This document shows positions 1-8,732 of a stretch of 64,000 nt of DNA, in pieces. The notes beneath the pieces are model-generated. The model was not told the DNA's origin, made no database searches, and saw only the letters and a list, made by a program, of their open reading frames with translations. The DNA is from Burkholderiaceae bacterium (GTDB lineage Bacteria > Pseudomonadota > Gammaproteobacteria > Burkholderiales > Burkholderiaceae_C), in the NCBI GenBank assembly GCA_016790175.1, contig JAEUPI010000040.1, positions 1 through 64,000 of the forward strand, read 5' to 3'. Numbering within the stretch: position 1 is the first letter of the stretch; every line of letters begins with the position of its first letter. The translations under genes were made by a program, and so were the position numbers.

Positions 1-154
1 CTACGGCTACGTGCTCGAGAACGGCCGCATCGTGATGGAGGATCGCTGCGACGTGTTGCGCGAGAAGGACGATATCCGGGAGTTCTATCTCGGCATGAAG
101 GAGGCCGGCGTGCGCGGCGAGCGGCGCTGGAAGAAGAAGAAACAGTGGCGCTGA
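1..154 (+). CDS. ABC transporter ATP-binding protein, LivF-like (C-terminal end only)
   Basis: Only the last 50 codons are in the window; the frame begins at base 2 and stops with TGA at 152-154. The segment YVLENGRIVMED followed by REFYLG is the usual C-terminal end of ATPases of branched-chain amino-acid (LivF-type) importers. The tail after it is very basic (RRWKKKKQWR), as in LivF variants that sit beside acyl-CoA ligases in Burkholderiales. Family membership is seen from the sequence. The substrate cannot be inferred because the rest of the operon lies outside the window. Confidence 0.75.
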   Translation, partial: YGYVLENGRIVMEDRCDVLREKDDIREFYLGMKEAGVRGERRWKKKKQWR

Positions 155-326
155 AGCGCCGGGTCAGGCCTTCTTCAGCATCACTTCAGGTTCGACGCGC
201 GATTCGTTGCGCACACGCGCAGTCGTGCCGACGCGATTGATGCGCGACAAGTCTCCCTGCGCCACGCGCGCGCAGAGTCGTTGCACAGCGGCCCCACGCC
301 GTGATGCGCAACGACAAGGAGAAACC

Positions 327-1034
327 ATGAGCTCTACCAACAAGACACTGCGCGCTGCCGCGGTGGCCGTGGCCCTGTGCCTCGCGATCGGTGCCGCGTT
401 CGCGGCGGAAACGGAGTCAGCCGCTGCTCGCGGCGGCCGCCTCTACGACAAGTGGTTCACCGAGAACAAGGCGGCCAAGCCGACGGGTGACCACCCGGCC
501 TACACGGTCAAGGATGGCAAGTACGGCAAGGACACGTCGTGGCGCTGCAAGGAATGCCATGGCTGGGACTATCGTGGCAAGGACGGTGCCTACGCCAAGG
601 GCGGGCACGCCACCGGCATCAAGGGCATCCAGGGCGCGGCGGGCAAGGATCCGGCCGCGATCGCCGCGTTGCTGCGTGACAAGACCCACGGCTACAGCGA
701 AGCGCAGCTCAGCGCCAAGGACGCTTCGGATCTCGCGCTCTTCGTTTCCAAGGGCCAGATCGACATGGCCAAGTACGTCGACGCCGCCAACAAGGCCAAG
801 GGCAATGGCGCCAAGGGTGAGGTGTACTTCAACACCTTGTGCGCCGGTTGCCACGGCACCGACGGCAAGAAGCTCAAGGACGCGCCGCCGCTCGGCTCGG
901 TGGCCGACAACGGCGCCGAAATGATGCACAAGATCCTCAACGGACAGCCGGCCGAGGCCATGCCCGCGCTGCGCGCGATCGACCACCAGATCGCGGCCGA
1001 CATCGCCGTGCACCTGACCAGCCTGCCCAAGTGA
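327..1034 (+). CDS. Periplasmic diheme cytochrome c
   Basis: 235 residues. ATG at 327 is preferred over upstream in-frame starts because AAGGAG lies about 8 bases before it and it is followed directly by a signal peptide (hydrophobic residues 9-26, cleavage after AFA). Two c-type heme sites are visible, CKECH at 74-78 and CAGCH at 172-176, each in its own small domain. It should be a soluble periplasmic electron carrier. Its stop overlaps the GTG start of the following tetraheme cytochrome, so the two are probably translated together and exchange electrons. The redox partner enzyme is not in the window. Confidence 0.88.
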   Translation: MSSTNKTLRAAAVAVALCLAIGAAFAAETESAAARGGRLYDKWFTENKAAKPTGDHPAYTVKDGKYGKDTSWRCKECHGWDYRGKDGAYAKGGHATGIKGIQGAAGKDPAAIAALLRDKTHGYSEAQLSAKDASDLALFVSKGQIDMAKYVDAANKAKGNGAKGEVYFNTLCAGCHGTDGKKLKDAPPLGSVADNGAEMMHKILNGQPAEAMPALRAIDHQIAADIAVHLTSLPK

Positions 1035-1564
1035 AGGGGCGCGGGCGCGGCGTGATCACGCTGCTGGCCATCGGTGCGGCGGCCGGCATCGTGTTCTGGG
1101 GCGGCTTCAACACCGCGATGGAAGCCACCAACACGATGTCGTTCTGCATCTCCTGCCACGAGATGCGCGACAACGTCTACGCCGAGTACCAGAAGAGTGC
1201 GCACTACCGCAATGCCTCGGGCGTGCGCGCGATCTGCTCCGATTGCCATGTGCCGCGCGAGTGGGGCCCCAAGTTGTGGCGCAAGGTGCAGGCCACCAAC
1301 GAGTTGTTCCATCACCTGATGGGCACCATCGACACGCCAGAGAAGTTCAACGAACGCCGGGCGCAGCTGGCCGAGCATGTGTGGGCCACGATGAAGGCCA
1401 ACGACTCGCGCGAATGCCGCAACTGTCACAGCTGGGACGCGATGGACTTTCACCAGCAGACGCCGCGCTCGCGCGAGAAGATGGAAGAGGGCAAGGCCAA
1501 GGGCCAGACCTGCATCGAGTGCCACAAAGGCGTCGCGCACGCGCTGCCGAAACGAGACGATTGA
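1031..1564 (+). CDS. NapC/NirT-family tetraheme cytochrome c (membrane-anchored quinol dehydrogenase type)
   Basis: 177 residues with four CxxCH sites: CISCH 39-43, CSDCH 69-73, CRNCH 129-133 and CIECH 161-165. An N-terminal membrane anchor spans roughly residues 8-26. This matches the NapC/NirT family, which takes electrons from quinol and passes them to periplasmic reductases. The GTG start at 1031 overlaps the upstream stop (GTGA), indicating translational coupling to the diheme cytochrome. No nitrate, nitrite or TMAO reductase subunit is nearby, so the terminal acceptor is unknown. Confidence 0.87.
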   Translation: MKGRGRGVITLLAIGAAAGIVFWGGFNTAMEATNTMSFCISCHEMRDNVYAEYQKSAHYRNASGVRAICSDCHVPREWGPKLWRKVQATNELFHHLMGTIDTPEKFNERRAQLAEHVWATMKANDSRECRNCHSWDAMDFHQQTPRSREKMEEGKAKGQTCIECHKGVAHALPKRDD

Positions 1565-1604
1565 TCGGCCCTCGCGCGGGCACGGGCGGCGCTATGCTGC
1601 ACCC

Positions 1605-2450
1605 ATGGCCGAGGTTCAAACCCTGCTGCGCGGCCCCGTCTCGGTGGCGCGCTACCGCTGCACGTCGGGGCCGTCGGACACGCCCTACTGGGAGCAGTAC
1701 GGCAGCTGGTCGGTGGCCAGCGTGCGCCAGGGCAGCTTCGGCTGCCTGTGCCGCGGGCGGCGACACGAGCTCGTGCCCGGCTCGCTGCTGGTGGGGCGCC
1801 CGGGCGACGAGTATTGCTGCAGCCACGAGCACCTCGCTGGCGGCGACGTCTGCCTCTCGGTGCACCTGAGCGACGACCAGGTCGACGAAATCGATCCGCG
1901 GCGCCGGGCCTGGGTCAGCGGCGCGCTGCCGCCGCTGGCCGAGATGATGGCGGCCGGCGAGTGGCTGAGCGCCACCGCCGACGGTGACGATGATCTCGGG
2001 CTCGACGAGGCCGGGCTGATGTTCGCCGCACGATTCGTGCAGATGTCGGGCGCCGTACCCGCCCCGCGCGTCGGCGTGTCGGCTCGCGAACGGGCGCGCG
2101 TCGTCGAGTCGGCGCTGCGCATCGCCGCGCAGCCGCAGACCGAAGTGAATCTGCAGCAACTGGCGCGTGAGGCGTGCTGGAGTCCGTTTCACTACCTGCG
2201 GCGCTTTTCGGCTGTCGTCGGCACCACGCCGCATCAGTATCTCGTGCGCTGCCGGATCGGCCGCGCTGCGCAGTTGCTGGTGACGTCGCAGCAGGCGGTC
2301 ACCGACATCGCGCTGGACGTCGGCTACGGTGACCTGTCGAACTTCGTGCGCAGCTTCCGGCGCGCGACCGGCATGTCGCCGCGCGCCTGGCGTCGACGCG
2401 GACAAGGCCAGCGCAAGATTTGCCAAGTTCCGCGCAACGCATCGACCTAG
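1605..2450 (+). CDS. AraC-family transcriptional regulator
   Basis: 281 residues. The C-terminal 100 residues form the double helix-turn-helix of AraC/XylS proteins, seen in LQQLAREACWSPFHYLRRF and DIALDVGYGDLSNFVRSF followed by GMSPRAWRR. The N-terminal half is a Cys-rich cupin-like sensor region (several Cys between residues 19 and 85). It lies 40 bases after the tetraheme cytochrome and 37 bases before the VOC gene, all on the same strand. The likely target is one of these neighbours, but no operator was identified. The ATG at 1605 has only a weak ribosome site. Confidence 0.85.
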   Translation: MAEVQTLLRGPVSVARYRCTSGPSDTPYWEQYGSWSVASVRQGSFGCLCRGRRHELVPGSLLVGRPGDEYCCSHEHLAGGDVCLSVHLSDDQVDEIDPRRRAWVSGALPPLAEMMAAGEWLSATADGDDDLGLDEAGLMFAARFVQMSGAVPAPRVGVSARERARVVESALRIAAQPQTEVNLQQLAREACWSPFHYLRRFSAVVGTTPHQYLVRCRIGRAAQLLVTSQQAVTDIALDVGYGDLSNFVRSFRRATGMSPRAWRRRGQGQRKICQVPRNAST

Positions 2451-2487
2451 CATCACCTCGTCGTCGTTTCACACCGAGGAGTGATGC

Positions 2488-2850
2488 ATGTTCGATCATG
2501 TGGGCCTGAAGGTCAGCAACCTGGCCACGAGCACCGAGTTCTATCGCAAGACCCTGGCACCGCTGGGGTTCGAGCTGTGCAGCAGCGGCGACGGTTATGC
2601 CGGATTCGGCCCGCCCGGCGCGCCGGCGTTGTGGCTGTACGCGCATGCCGGCCCCGTGGGCGCGGGCGCGCACCTGGCGTTTCGTGCGCCAGGCCGCGAG
2701 CCGGTGAACCGTTTCCATGCCGAGGGCGTGAAGGCCGGTGCACGCGACAACGGCGCACCGGGGCTGCGGCCTGACTACAGCGCCGACTACTACGCCGCGT
2801 TCCTGCACGACCCTGATGGCCACAACATCGAAGCGGTCTTCTTCGGTTGA
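2488..2850 (+). CDS. VOC (glyoxalase/bleomycin-resistance/dioxygenase superfamily) protein
   Basis: 120 residues, one VOC module. It begins MFDHVGLKVSNLATSTEFY and ends with the DPDGHNIEAVF strand, the two paired beta-alpha-beta motifs of the fold, with potential metal ligands at the first His and the last Glu. A GAGGAG ribosome site precedes the ATG. Proteins this short are typical of uncharacterised lactoylglutathione-lyase-like members. The substrate cannot be assigned. The preceding AraC gene may control it. Confidence 0.85.
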   Translation: MFDHVGLKVSNLATSTEFYRKTLAPLGFELCSSGDGYAGFGPPGAPALWLYAHAGPVGAGAHLAFRAPGREPVNRFHAEGVKAGARDNGAPGLRPDYSADYYAAFLHDPDGHNIEAVFFG

Positions 2851-2947
2851 TCGCATCGTGGAACGAGCGTAGATCCCGACGCGCATCGACACATTTCTTT
2901 GCCTGAGCTGTCATCGAAGGGTCGCGTATCGCGGCTATGGTGTGGCC

Positions 2948-3382
2948 ATGGACACGACCAAGACCTCACCGGCCACCGCGATCGCGTCGGCCGTCGACGT
3001 GCTGCCACCGCCCAGCGTCGCTCCGCTGGTGGCGGCCTTCTATGCCGAGGCGCCGCATTCCGTGCGCCTGCGCCTGCTCGATCGCCTGTTGAAACCGGTA
3101 GGCCCGCTCGCGCTCGGCGCGATCGCAGCCGGTGCCTTCGCGCGGCTGCTGCCGCCGGAGCGCTGGACGGGCGTGCAATTGCATCTCGAAGACGCGATGC
3201 GCATCAGCGCGTCGCAGGTGCTCGAGCTCACGCGCTATTTGGAGCAGAAATGCCCCGAGTGGCTGCTGCAGCTGCCGGAGCTGCTCGGCGACAACCCGGT
3301 CGCGCTCGGCAGCCTGACCGGTGCGATGCTGCTGGTGGCGCTGCGCGCATGGCGGCGCCGCACGCCACCCCCGGCGGCCTGA
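2948..3382 (+). CDS. Hypothetical protein
   Basis: 144 residues from ATG 2948; a GTG two codons upstream is an alternative. There is no signal peptide. Residues about 45-65 (a stretch around PVGPLALGAIAAGAFARLL) and about 118-135 are hydrophobic enough for weak membrane association, and the C-terminus is basic (RAWRRR). I do not recognise a family. Third-position GC is high like its neighbours, supporting a real gene. It is followed after 96 bases by the DUF1232 gene. Confidence 0.6.
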   Translation: MDTTKTSPATAIASAVDVLPPPSVAPLVAAFYAEAPHSVRLRLLDRLLKPVGPLALGAIAAGAFARLLPPERWTGVQLHLEDAMRISASQVLELTRYLEQKCPEWLLQLPELLGDNPVALGSLTGAMLLVALRAWRRRTPPPAA

Positions 3383-3478
3383 ACGCCCGCTGCCGACCAC
3401 GACGGCGGCACTTGTCATCCATTCGTCGATCCCCACGTTGTGGCCTTCGGGCCGCAGCGGCGGCATGAGGAGCTGACG

Positions 3479-3757
3479 ATGTGGAAGCGACTGTCGGTGT
3501 TGTGGCTGCTCGTCAAGGGCGATGCCCGCAGGCTGTGGTTCGCGCTGCGGCATCCCGAGGCCCCGCGCTGGCTCAAGGTGGGTACGGCGCTGGTGCTCCT
3601 GTATTTGTTGTCGCCGCTGGATCTGATTCCCGACGCGCTGCCGATCGTCGGTGTGGTCGACGATCTGGTGCTCGTGCCGGCGGCGATCCGCTGGATGCTG
3701 AACCGGTTGCCGGCGCATATCCGTGCTGCGGCGGATACCCGGGTGGCATCGAACTGA
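3479..3757 (+). CDS. DUF1232 (YkvA-like) small membrane protein
   Basis: 92 residues. The core PLDLIPDALPIVGVVDDLVL is the signature of the DUF1232/YkvA family. ATG 3479 follows a GAGGAG ribosome site by 6 bases, and the longer upstream reading has no such site. One hydrophobic segment (about residues 30-45) precedes the signature. The family is widespread, membrane-associated and functionally undefined. The gene ends 6 bases before the convergent M48 peptidase gene. Confidence 0.85.
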   Translation: MWKRLSVLWLLVKGDARRLWFALRHPEAPRWLKVGTALVLLYLLSPLDLIPDALPIVGVVDDLVLVPAAIRWMLNRLPAHIRAAADTRVASN

Positions 3758-3763
3758 TTGCCG

Positions 3764-5257
3764 CTACTGGACGAGTTTCACGCGCTGTCCGGCGCGCAGT
3801 TCGCCGCCGCCGTAGACACCGTTGAGCAGCCGCAGCTGGCCGTCGGCACGCGGCAGCGGCGAGCGGCGCGCGAGTTCGTCGATGCCGCCGGCCGGCAGCA
3901 CGGCCGTCTTCAGCGTCCACGGCCGCGCGGTGGCGCGATCGGCGGCCGTCAGTGCCCGGAAACTCGCCTCGGCCTCGCCCAGCGCGGCGCGCGCACGCTG
4001 CAGCGCCTGCGCATCGCGCGCCACCGGTCGCAGCGCGTAGATGCGCTCCTGAGGCCCGGTGACCAGCGTGACCTCGAAACCCTGCACCGCGCCCTGGGCA
4101 CCCGAGCGCTGGCCGCTCACGCGCGTGGCGGCCAGGCCGTTGAGCGTGGTGCGCTCGCTGCGAGCCTGCGTGGGTTTGTAGACGTTGCGCAGCACGTCGT
4201 CGTGCGTCGCACCGGCCTCCTTGGGCACCAGCTGCAGCACCAGCGCGGCGTCGCCAGCGGCGTTGACGACACCGACCGCCGCGCTGCCGTTGCGCACACT
4301 CCAGCCGGCGGGCGCCGCCAGCGTGATGCCCAGATCCTCGTGATAGAAACGCGCGCCGCGCGTGACGCCCTGCGCGCGGCCGTCGCCGAAGGTGATGCCG
4401 TCGATCGCGGCGAGGTAGCGTGCGCGGCCATCGTCGTCGTAGCGGCCCTGGAACTTCACCGCCGCGTCGCGGATCTGCTGCAACCGCTGTTCGTTGCTCG
4501 GGTGCGACGAGAGCCAGTTCGTGCCCGCCGGGGCGCTCCGGCCTTCGGCCTTGGCCGTGTCGGCGGCAAACTGCTCCTGATGGCGCAGCAGCGCGATCAC
4601 GTCGATCATGTTCTTCGGGTCGTAGCGGGCGCGGGCCAGATACTCGGCGCCGAGCTGGTCGGCCTGCAGCTCCTGGTCGCGGCTGTACGAGGCGATGCGT
4701 CCGGCCGCCACGCTCTGTGACACCTGCGACGCCAGGTCGCCGGCGCCTCGCAAACCCCCGGCCTCGAGCACCGCGCCGAGCACGCTGGCGGCGAACACAC
4801 CGATGCCGGCGTTCTGCTGCCGCGTGGCGCGCTGGGCACCGTGGCGCGCGGTCACATGGCCGATCTCGTGGCCGACCACGCCGGCCAGGTCGGCTTCACT
4901 GTCCAGGTAGGCCATGATGCCGCGCGTGACGTACACGTACCCGCCCGGCAGCGCGAAGGCGTTGATCTCGGGCGAGTCGAGCACGGTGAAGGTCCAGGCC
5001 AGCTGCGGCCGATGCGACAGCTTCGCCAGCTTCTGGCCGATGCCGTCCACATAGGCCTGCAATTTCGGATCGGCCACCACGCCCATCTCGGCGATCACCT
5101 CCTGGTGCGCCTTCTTGCCTTCGGCGACTTCGGCCGCCTCGTCCATCACCGTGCGCTCCTCGCGACCGGTGACCGGGTTGACCACGGGGGTGCCGCAGCC
5201 GGCGAGCAGCGTGGCGGCGAGCAGCGCGCGGAGCGCGAGGTGCAGCAGAGGGTTCAT
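3764..5257 (-). CDS. M48-family metalloprotease, lipoprotein
   Basis: 497 residues. A signal peptide ends in the lipobox LLAGC (Cys21), so the protein should be lipid-anchored. The zinc site is HEIGH at 130-134, with the downstream Glu in the QELQADQLGAEYLA segment, as in Oma1/BepA-type M48 peptidases. The C-terminal 200 residues are unlike the catalytic domain and contain a region typical of M48 proteins with an added PDZ/beta domain. Its ATG shares bases with the stop of the preceding gene (ATGA), implying translational coupling. The likely role is periplasmic or outer-membrane protein quality control, by family inference. Confidence 0.88.
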   Translation of the reverse strand: MNPLLHLALRALLAATLLAGCGTPVVNPVTGREERTVMDEAAEVAEGKKAHQEVIAEMGVVADPKLQAYVDGIGQKLAKLSHRPQLAWTFTVLDSPEINAFALPGGYVYVTRGIMAYLDSEADLAGVVGHEIGHVTARHGAQRATRQQNAGIGVFAASVLGAVLEAGGLRGAGDLASQVSQSVAAGRIASYSRDQELQADQLGAEYLARARYDPKNMIDVIALLRHQEQFAADTAKAEGRSAPAGTNWLSSHPSNEQRLQQIRDAAVKFQGRYDDDGRARYLAAIDGITFGDGRAQGVTRGARFYHEDLGITLAAPAGWSVRNGSAAVGVVNAAGDAALVLQLVPKEAGATHDDVLRNVYKPTQARSERTTLNGLAATRVSGQRSGAQGAVQGFEVTLVTGPQERIYALRPVARDAQALQRARAALGEAEASFRALTAADRATARPWTLKTAVLPAGGIDELARRSPLPRADGQLRLLNGVYGGGELRAGQRVKLVQ

Positions 5258-6858
5258 CGGCCGATCGAATGCAGTTGCGCGTTGTTGACCGCGTAGACGC
5301 GGCCACTGGGGCTCACCACGGTGGGCGTGTACGACTGCAGCCGCCCGGCGTTGAGCGCGATGCGCTGGGTGAAGCGGTTGCTCGGCAGATGCCAGCGATA
5401 GAGCATGCCGTCTTCGCTGTTGATCAGCACGGACGCCGTCGCCGGGTCCACCGCCGCGGTGTTGATGCACCATTCCTTCACCCCGTAGGGCGGGACCTCG
5501 GGATCTGCCGTCGGGCCGAGCTGGGTGATCACCTCGCGCATCACCGTCACCGCCGGGTTGATCGGATCGGGCTGCGTGGCCTGAGGATCGAGGATCGCCA
5601 CGCGGTTGCGCCCGTCGCCACCGGCGTTGCCTCCGTAGTTGTTGTACTTGGTGAGCAGCAGATAACTCGACGCGCCGGTGTACTGCGGCACCATGGCGCG
5701 CGGCACGACCGACGCGGTGTCGTCCCAGCCGAACGAGCCCGGCGTGCGCGTCTGCCCGAGCGTGGCGTCGAAGTGCAGCAGCCAGCCGCGGAAGTGGTGG
5801 TTCGCGGCGGCCGACTCGAGCACACCGAGGTAGACGCCACCGTCGGGGCCGATCGTCGGCGACGCGGTGGAGTCGTCGCTGACCCAGGCGTCGGTGCCGG
5901 TGGCGGGGTCGAGCAACGGGCGCTGCGCGATCGGCGTCAGCGTGTCGGCGTCCAGCGCCAGCAGGCTGCCGCGCGGCCGTGCGGGCGAGGCGACGACGTT
6001 GTTGACCACCACGTACAGCGTGCGCTCGTCGGCCGAGAGCGCCGGCGCGCTGTTGGTCTGCGGCTTCACGAGCGCGGCGTCGCCGCTGGCTGCCGCGGCG
6101 CTGATCCAGACCGCCGAGCCGTCGGGCGCCACGCGTGCGAAACCGCCCACCAGTCCCAGTGGGTTGGGGCTGGTGACCGAGAAGCCGAAATACACATGGC
6201 CGCGAGTGTCGGCCACCAGCGGCGTGGCGATGAACACGCTGGCGTCGAACGCGGCCGGCGCGGCGTCGTAGGCGGCTTGACCGTAGAACACTTGCCTGTC
6301 CGACGCTGCAACGGCGGCGTCGGGATCGTGCCGCACGATCAGGCGGCCGCCGGAAGCCGGCATCAGCACACGCATCGGCGCGCCGGGGGTGTTGCCCGCG
6401 GCGAGCACCGGATTGAAGCTCGGCACCCAGCGATGCGCGGGCAACACATAGTCGCTGTCCAGCGTCCACTTCAGCGTGCCGTCATGGCCACTGCGCGCCT
6501 CGACGCGGAAACGGATGTCGCTGCCGCTGGCCCCGGTCTTCACCGGCATGAGCACGGTGTCGGCGCGCGTGATCAGCGGCGAGCCGTAGTGTGCGAGCAG
6601 CGCGCCGCTGGGCGAGAGTTGCGGCGCCACGTCCACCGGCGCCTGCCAGGCGATGCAGCCCAGATCGAGCGTTGCCGCGCCCGCAATGGCCGTGTGCTGG
6701 GCATTGCCGCCGAAGCCCGTCCAGGCCGGGCCGTCCACCGGCACCGGCGCGCCGAGCGTGCACACCGGCGCCGCTGGACTCGGCTCGGGCGTCGAGCCAC
6801 CGCCGCCGCAGGCCAGCAGCACGGCGGCCGACAGCCCGACAGCGGCACGCAGGCCCAT
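5254..6858 (-). CDS. PQQ-like beta-propeller lipoprotein
   Basis: 534 residues. The N-terminus has a lipobox ending at Cys17 (LLACGGGG) and a Ser/Pro linker. The body contains repeated blade-like segments (GTLKWTLDSDY, GHVYFGFSV, GGVYLGVLES, GRVYAVNN), which suggests a quinoprotein-type beta-propeller. No catalytic PQQ site or heme motif is visible, so it is probably a scaffold or binding protein. It is translationally coupled to the M48 lipoprotein gene that follows. That pairing resembles outer-membrane assembly or quality-control partners, but the function is inference. Confidence 0.7.
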   Translation of the reverse strand: MGLRAAVGLSAAVLLACGGGGSTPEPSPAAPVCTLGAPVPVDGPAWTGFGGNAQHTAIAGAATLDLGCIAWQAPVDVAPQLSPSGALLAHYGSPLITRADTVLMPVKTGASGSDIRFRVEARSGHDGTLKWTLDSDYVLPAHRWVPSFNPVLAAGNTPGAPMRVLMPASGGRLIVRHDPDAAVAASDRQVFYGQAAYDAAPAAFDASVFIATPLVADTRGHVYFGFSVTSPNPLGLVGGFARVAPDGSAVWISAAAASGDAALVKPQTNSAPALSADERTLYVVVNNVVASPARPRGSLLALDADTLTPIAQRPLLDPATGTDAWVSDDSTASPTIGPDGGVYLGVLESAAANHHFRGWLLHFDATLGQTRTPGSFGWDDTASVVPRAMVPQYTGASSYLLLTKYNNYGGNAGGDGRNRVAILDPQATQPDPINPAVTVMREVITQLGPTADPEVPPYGVKEWCINTAAVDPATASVLINSEDGMLYRWHLPSNRFTQRIALNAGRLQSYTPTVVSPSGRVYAVNNAQLHSIGR

Positions 6859-6866
6859 CACCGTGC

Positions 6867-7853
6867 TCAGCGCTTGACGTTCACCACCGTGCGGCCGCGC
6901 ACCTGGCCGTCGAGCACGCGCGGTGCATAGGCAATGGCCTCGGTGAGGCCGATCTCCACCGTCATCGCCTCGAGCTTCTTCGCGTCGAGGTGCCGGGCCA
7001 TCAGAGCCCAGGCGTCCTGGCGCAACTCGTTCGTCACGAGCACGCTGTTGATGCCGTACAGCGTCACGCCGCGCAGGATGAACGGCATCACCGTGGTCGG
7101 GAAGTCGCCGCCCTGCGCGAGCCCGCAGGCTGCCACCGCGCCGTTGTAGCGGGTCTGGGCGCAGGCGTTGGCCAGCGTGTGGCTGCCGACGGTGTCGACC
7201 ACGCCGGCCCAGGTTTCCTTCTGCAGCGGCTTGCCGGGCTGGCCGAGCGGGCCGCGCTCGACGATGCGCGCGGCGCCCAGGCTCTTGAGGTAAGCCTCCT
7301 CCTGCGGGCGCCCGGTTGAGGCCACTGCGGTGTAGCCCAGGCCGCCCAGCAGCGCGAGCGCGATCGAACCCACACCGCCGGCCGCGCCGGTCACGAGCAC
7401 CTCGCCGTCGCCCGGCTTCAGGCCATGGCGCTGCAATGCCATCACGCACAACGCCGCGGTGACGCCGGCGGTGGCGATGATCATCGCGCTGCGCGGCGTG
7501 AACGGTGCCGGAATCTTCAGCAGCCAGCCGGCGTCGAGCCGCGCTTTCTGCGACAAGCCACCCCAGTGGTTCTCGCCCAGGCCCCAGCCGGTGACGACGA
7601 CCGCGTCGCCGGGTTTCCATTCGGGGCTGCGACTCGCGCTCACGGTGCCGGCCAGGTCGATGCCCGGCACCAGCGGCCAGCTGCGCACGATGGCCCCGCG
7701 GCCGGTGATGGCCAGTGCGTCCTTGTAGTTCAGCGTCGAGTAGGCGACGTCGACCGTCACGTCGCGATCGGGCAGCTTCGATTCGTCGAGATCGAGCAAC
7801 TCGGCGCGTGTCTTCTTGTCGTCGGTCTGGCTCAGCAGGATGGCTTTGAACAT
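6867..7853 (-). CDS. acuI: Acrylyl-CoA reductase AcuI-type (MDR superfamily, YhdH family)
   Basis: 328 residues. It begins with the YhdH/AcuI signature region (STLNYKDALAITGRG) and has the nucleotide-binding loop VTGAAGGVGSIALALL. No structural zinc cysteines are present, as expected for this subfamily. Known members reduce acrylyl-CoA to propionyl-CoA with NADPH in propionate, 3-hydroxypropionate or DMSP metabolism. It lies 12 bases downstream of a cobalamin-binding protein gene on the same strand. The actual enoyl substrate here is not proven. Confidence 0.85.
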   Translation of the reverse strand: MFKAILLSQTDDKKTRAELLDLDESKLPDRDVTVDVAYSTLNYKDALAITGRGAIVRSWPLVPGIDLAGTVSASRSPEWKPGDAVVVTGWGLGENHWGGLSQKARLDAGWLLKIPAPFTPRSAMIIATAGVTAALCVMALQRHGLKPGDGEVLVTGAAGGVGSIALALLGGLGYTAVASTGRPQEEAYLKSLGAARIVERGPLGQPGKPLQKETWAGVVDTVGSHTLANACAQTRYNGAVAACGLAQGGDFPTTVMPFILRGVTLYGINSVLVTNELRQDAWALMARHLDAKKLEAMTVEIGLTEAIAYAPRVLDGQVRGRTVVNVKR

Positions 7854-7865
7854 CTGGGGTCTCCG

Positions 7866-8666
7866 TCAGGCGTGTTGCTCGTTCCAGCGGCGGATGATCG
7901 CATGCAGCGCGTCGAGCCCGTCGGTCAACGCCGCGGGGCCGGGCTGCAGGATCAGCGGCGACTTGATCTCGTGCAGCGCACCGTCGCGCACCGCCGGCAC
8001 ACCCGCCCAGCCGGGCCGGGCGGCAACCCGCTCGGGCCTGAACTTCTTGCCGCACCACGATCCGATCACGATGTCGGGCGCGGCCCGCACGACCTCCGTC
8101 GGGTCGGCCACGATGCGTTCGCGCGCCAGGCCCGCGGCGGCGCGTTGCGGGAAGATGTCGTCGCCGCCGGCGATGCCGATCAGCTCGCTCACCCAGCGGA
8201 TCGCGCTGATCGGCGGCTCGTCCCATTCCTCGAAATACACCTTCGGCCGGCGCGGCAGTGCGGCGGCTGCCGCACGCACGGTGTGCAGGTGGTCATGCAA
8301 TCGAGCGGCGTATCGTTGCGCCGCGTCGTGTGCGCCGACCAGCGCGCCGAGCCGCATCACGTAGCCCAGGATCTGCTCCACCGAGCGGTGGTTGGCGATC
8401 CACACCTCGACGCCGGCCCTCACCAGCGCCGCCGCGATGTCGGCCTGGATGTCGGAAAAGCCGATCGCCAGATCGGGCTTCAGCGCGAGGATGCGGTCGA
8501 TCTTCGCGCTGGTGAACGCGCTGACTCTCGGCTTCTCGTGCCGCGCCTGCGTCGGCCGCACCGTGAAGCCCGAGATGCCGACGATGCGGTGCTGCTCGCC
8601 CAGCGCATACAGCACCTCGGTGGGTTCCTCGGTGAGACAGACGATGCGCTCGGGCAGGACGGGCAT
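7866..8666 (-). CDS. BtuF-like cobalamin-binding protein without signal peptide
   Basis: 266 residues of the periplasmic-binding-protein fold for cobalamin or siderophores (PERIVCLTEEPTEVLYALG near the start, YFEEWDEPPISA and VGSWCGKK later). BtuF proteins are normally exported, but this one starts MPVLPERIVCL with no signal peptide and no upstream start that would supply one. No BtuC or BtuD genes are adjacent. It could bind cobalamin or another ligand in the cytoplasm. It is the first gene of the minus-strand run that includes acuI. Confidence 0.75.
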   Translation of the reverse strand: MPVLPERIVCLTEEPTEVLYALGEQHRIVGISGFTVRPTQARHEKPRVSAFTSAKIDRILALKPDLAIGFSDIQADIAAALVRAGVEVWIANHRSVEQILGYVMRLGALVGAHDAAQRYAARLHDHLHTVRAAAAALPRRPKVYFEEWDEPPISAIRWVSELIGIAGGDDIFPQRAAAGLARERIVADPTEVVRAAPDIVIGSWCGKKFRPERVAARPGWAGVPAVRDGALHEIKSPLILQPGPAALTDGLDALHAIIRRWNEQHA

Positions 8667-8732
8667 GCGGCGAGCATAGTTCGGGTTCGCCGCGAAGGCG
8701 GAGCACGGCGTGCGAACCTACACTGCCGCGTC

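Noticed and set aside
164..326. Minus-strand reading ending in RVEPEVMLKKA
   Set aside because: It looks like a protein C-terminus but the frame continues into the cytochrome leader with no family match and no start site; most likely chance.
417..1540. Long antisense readings over the cytochrome genes
   Set aside because: They arise from high GC content and have no domains, start sites or codon bias of their own.
5254..8226. A single 990-residue minus-strand reading
   Set aside because: It only extends the lipoprotein frame upstream across acuI and the BtuF-like gene. The lipobox start at 6858 defines the true gene.
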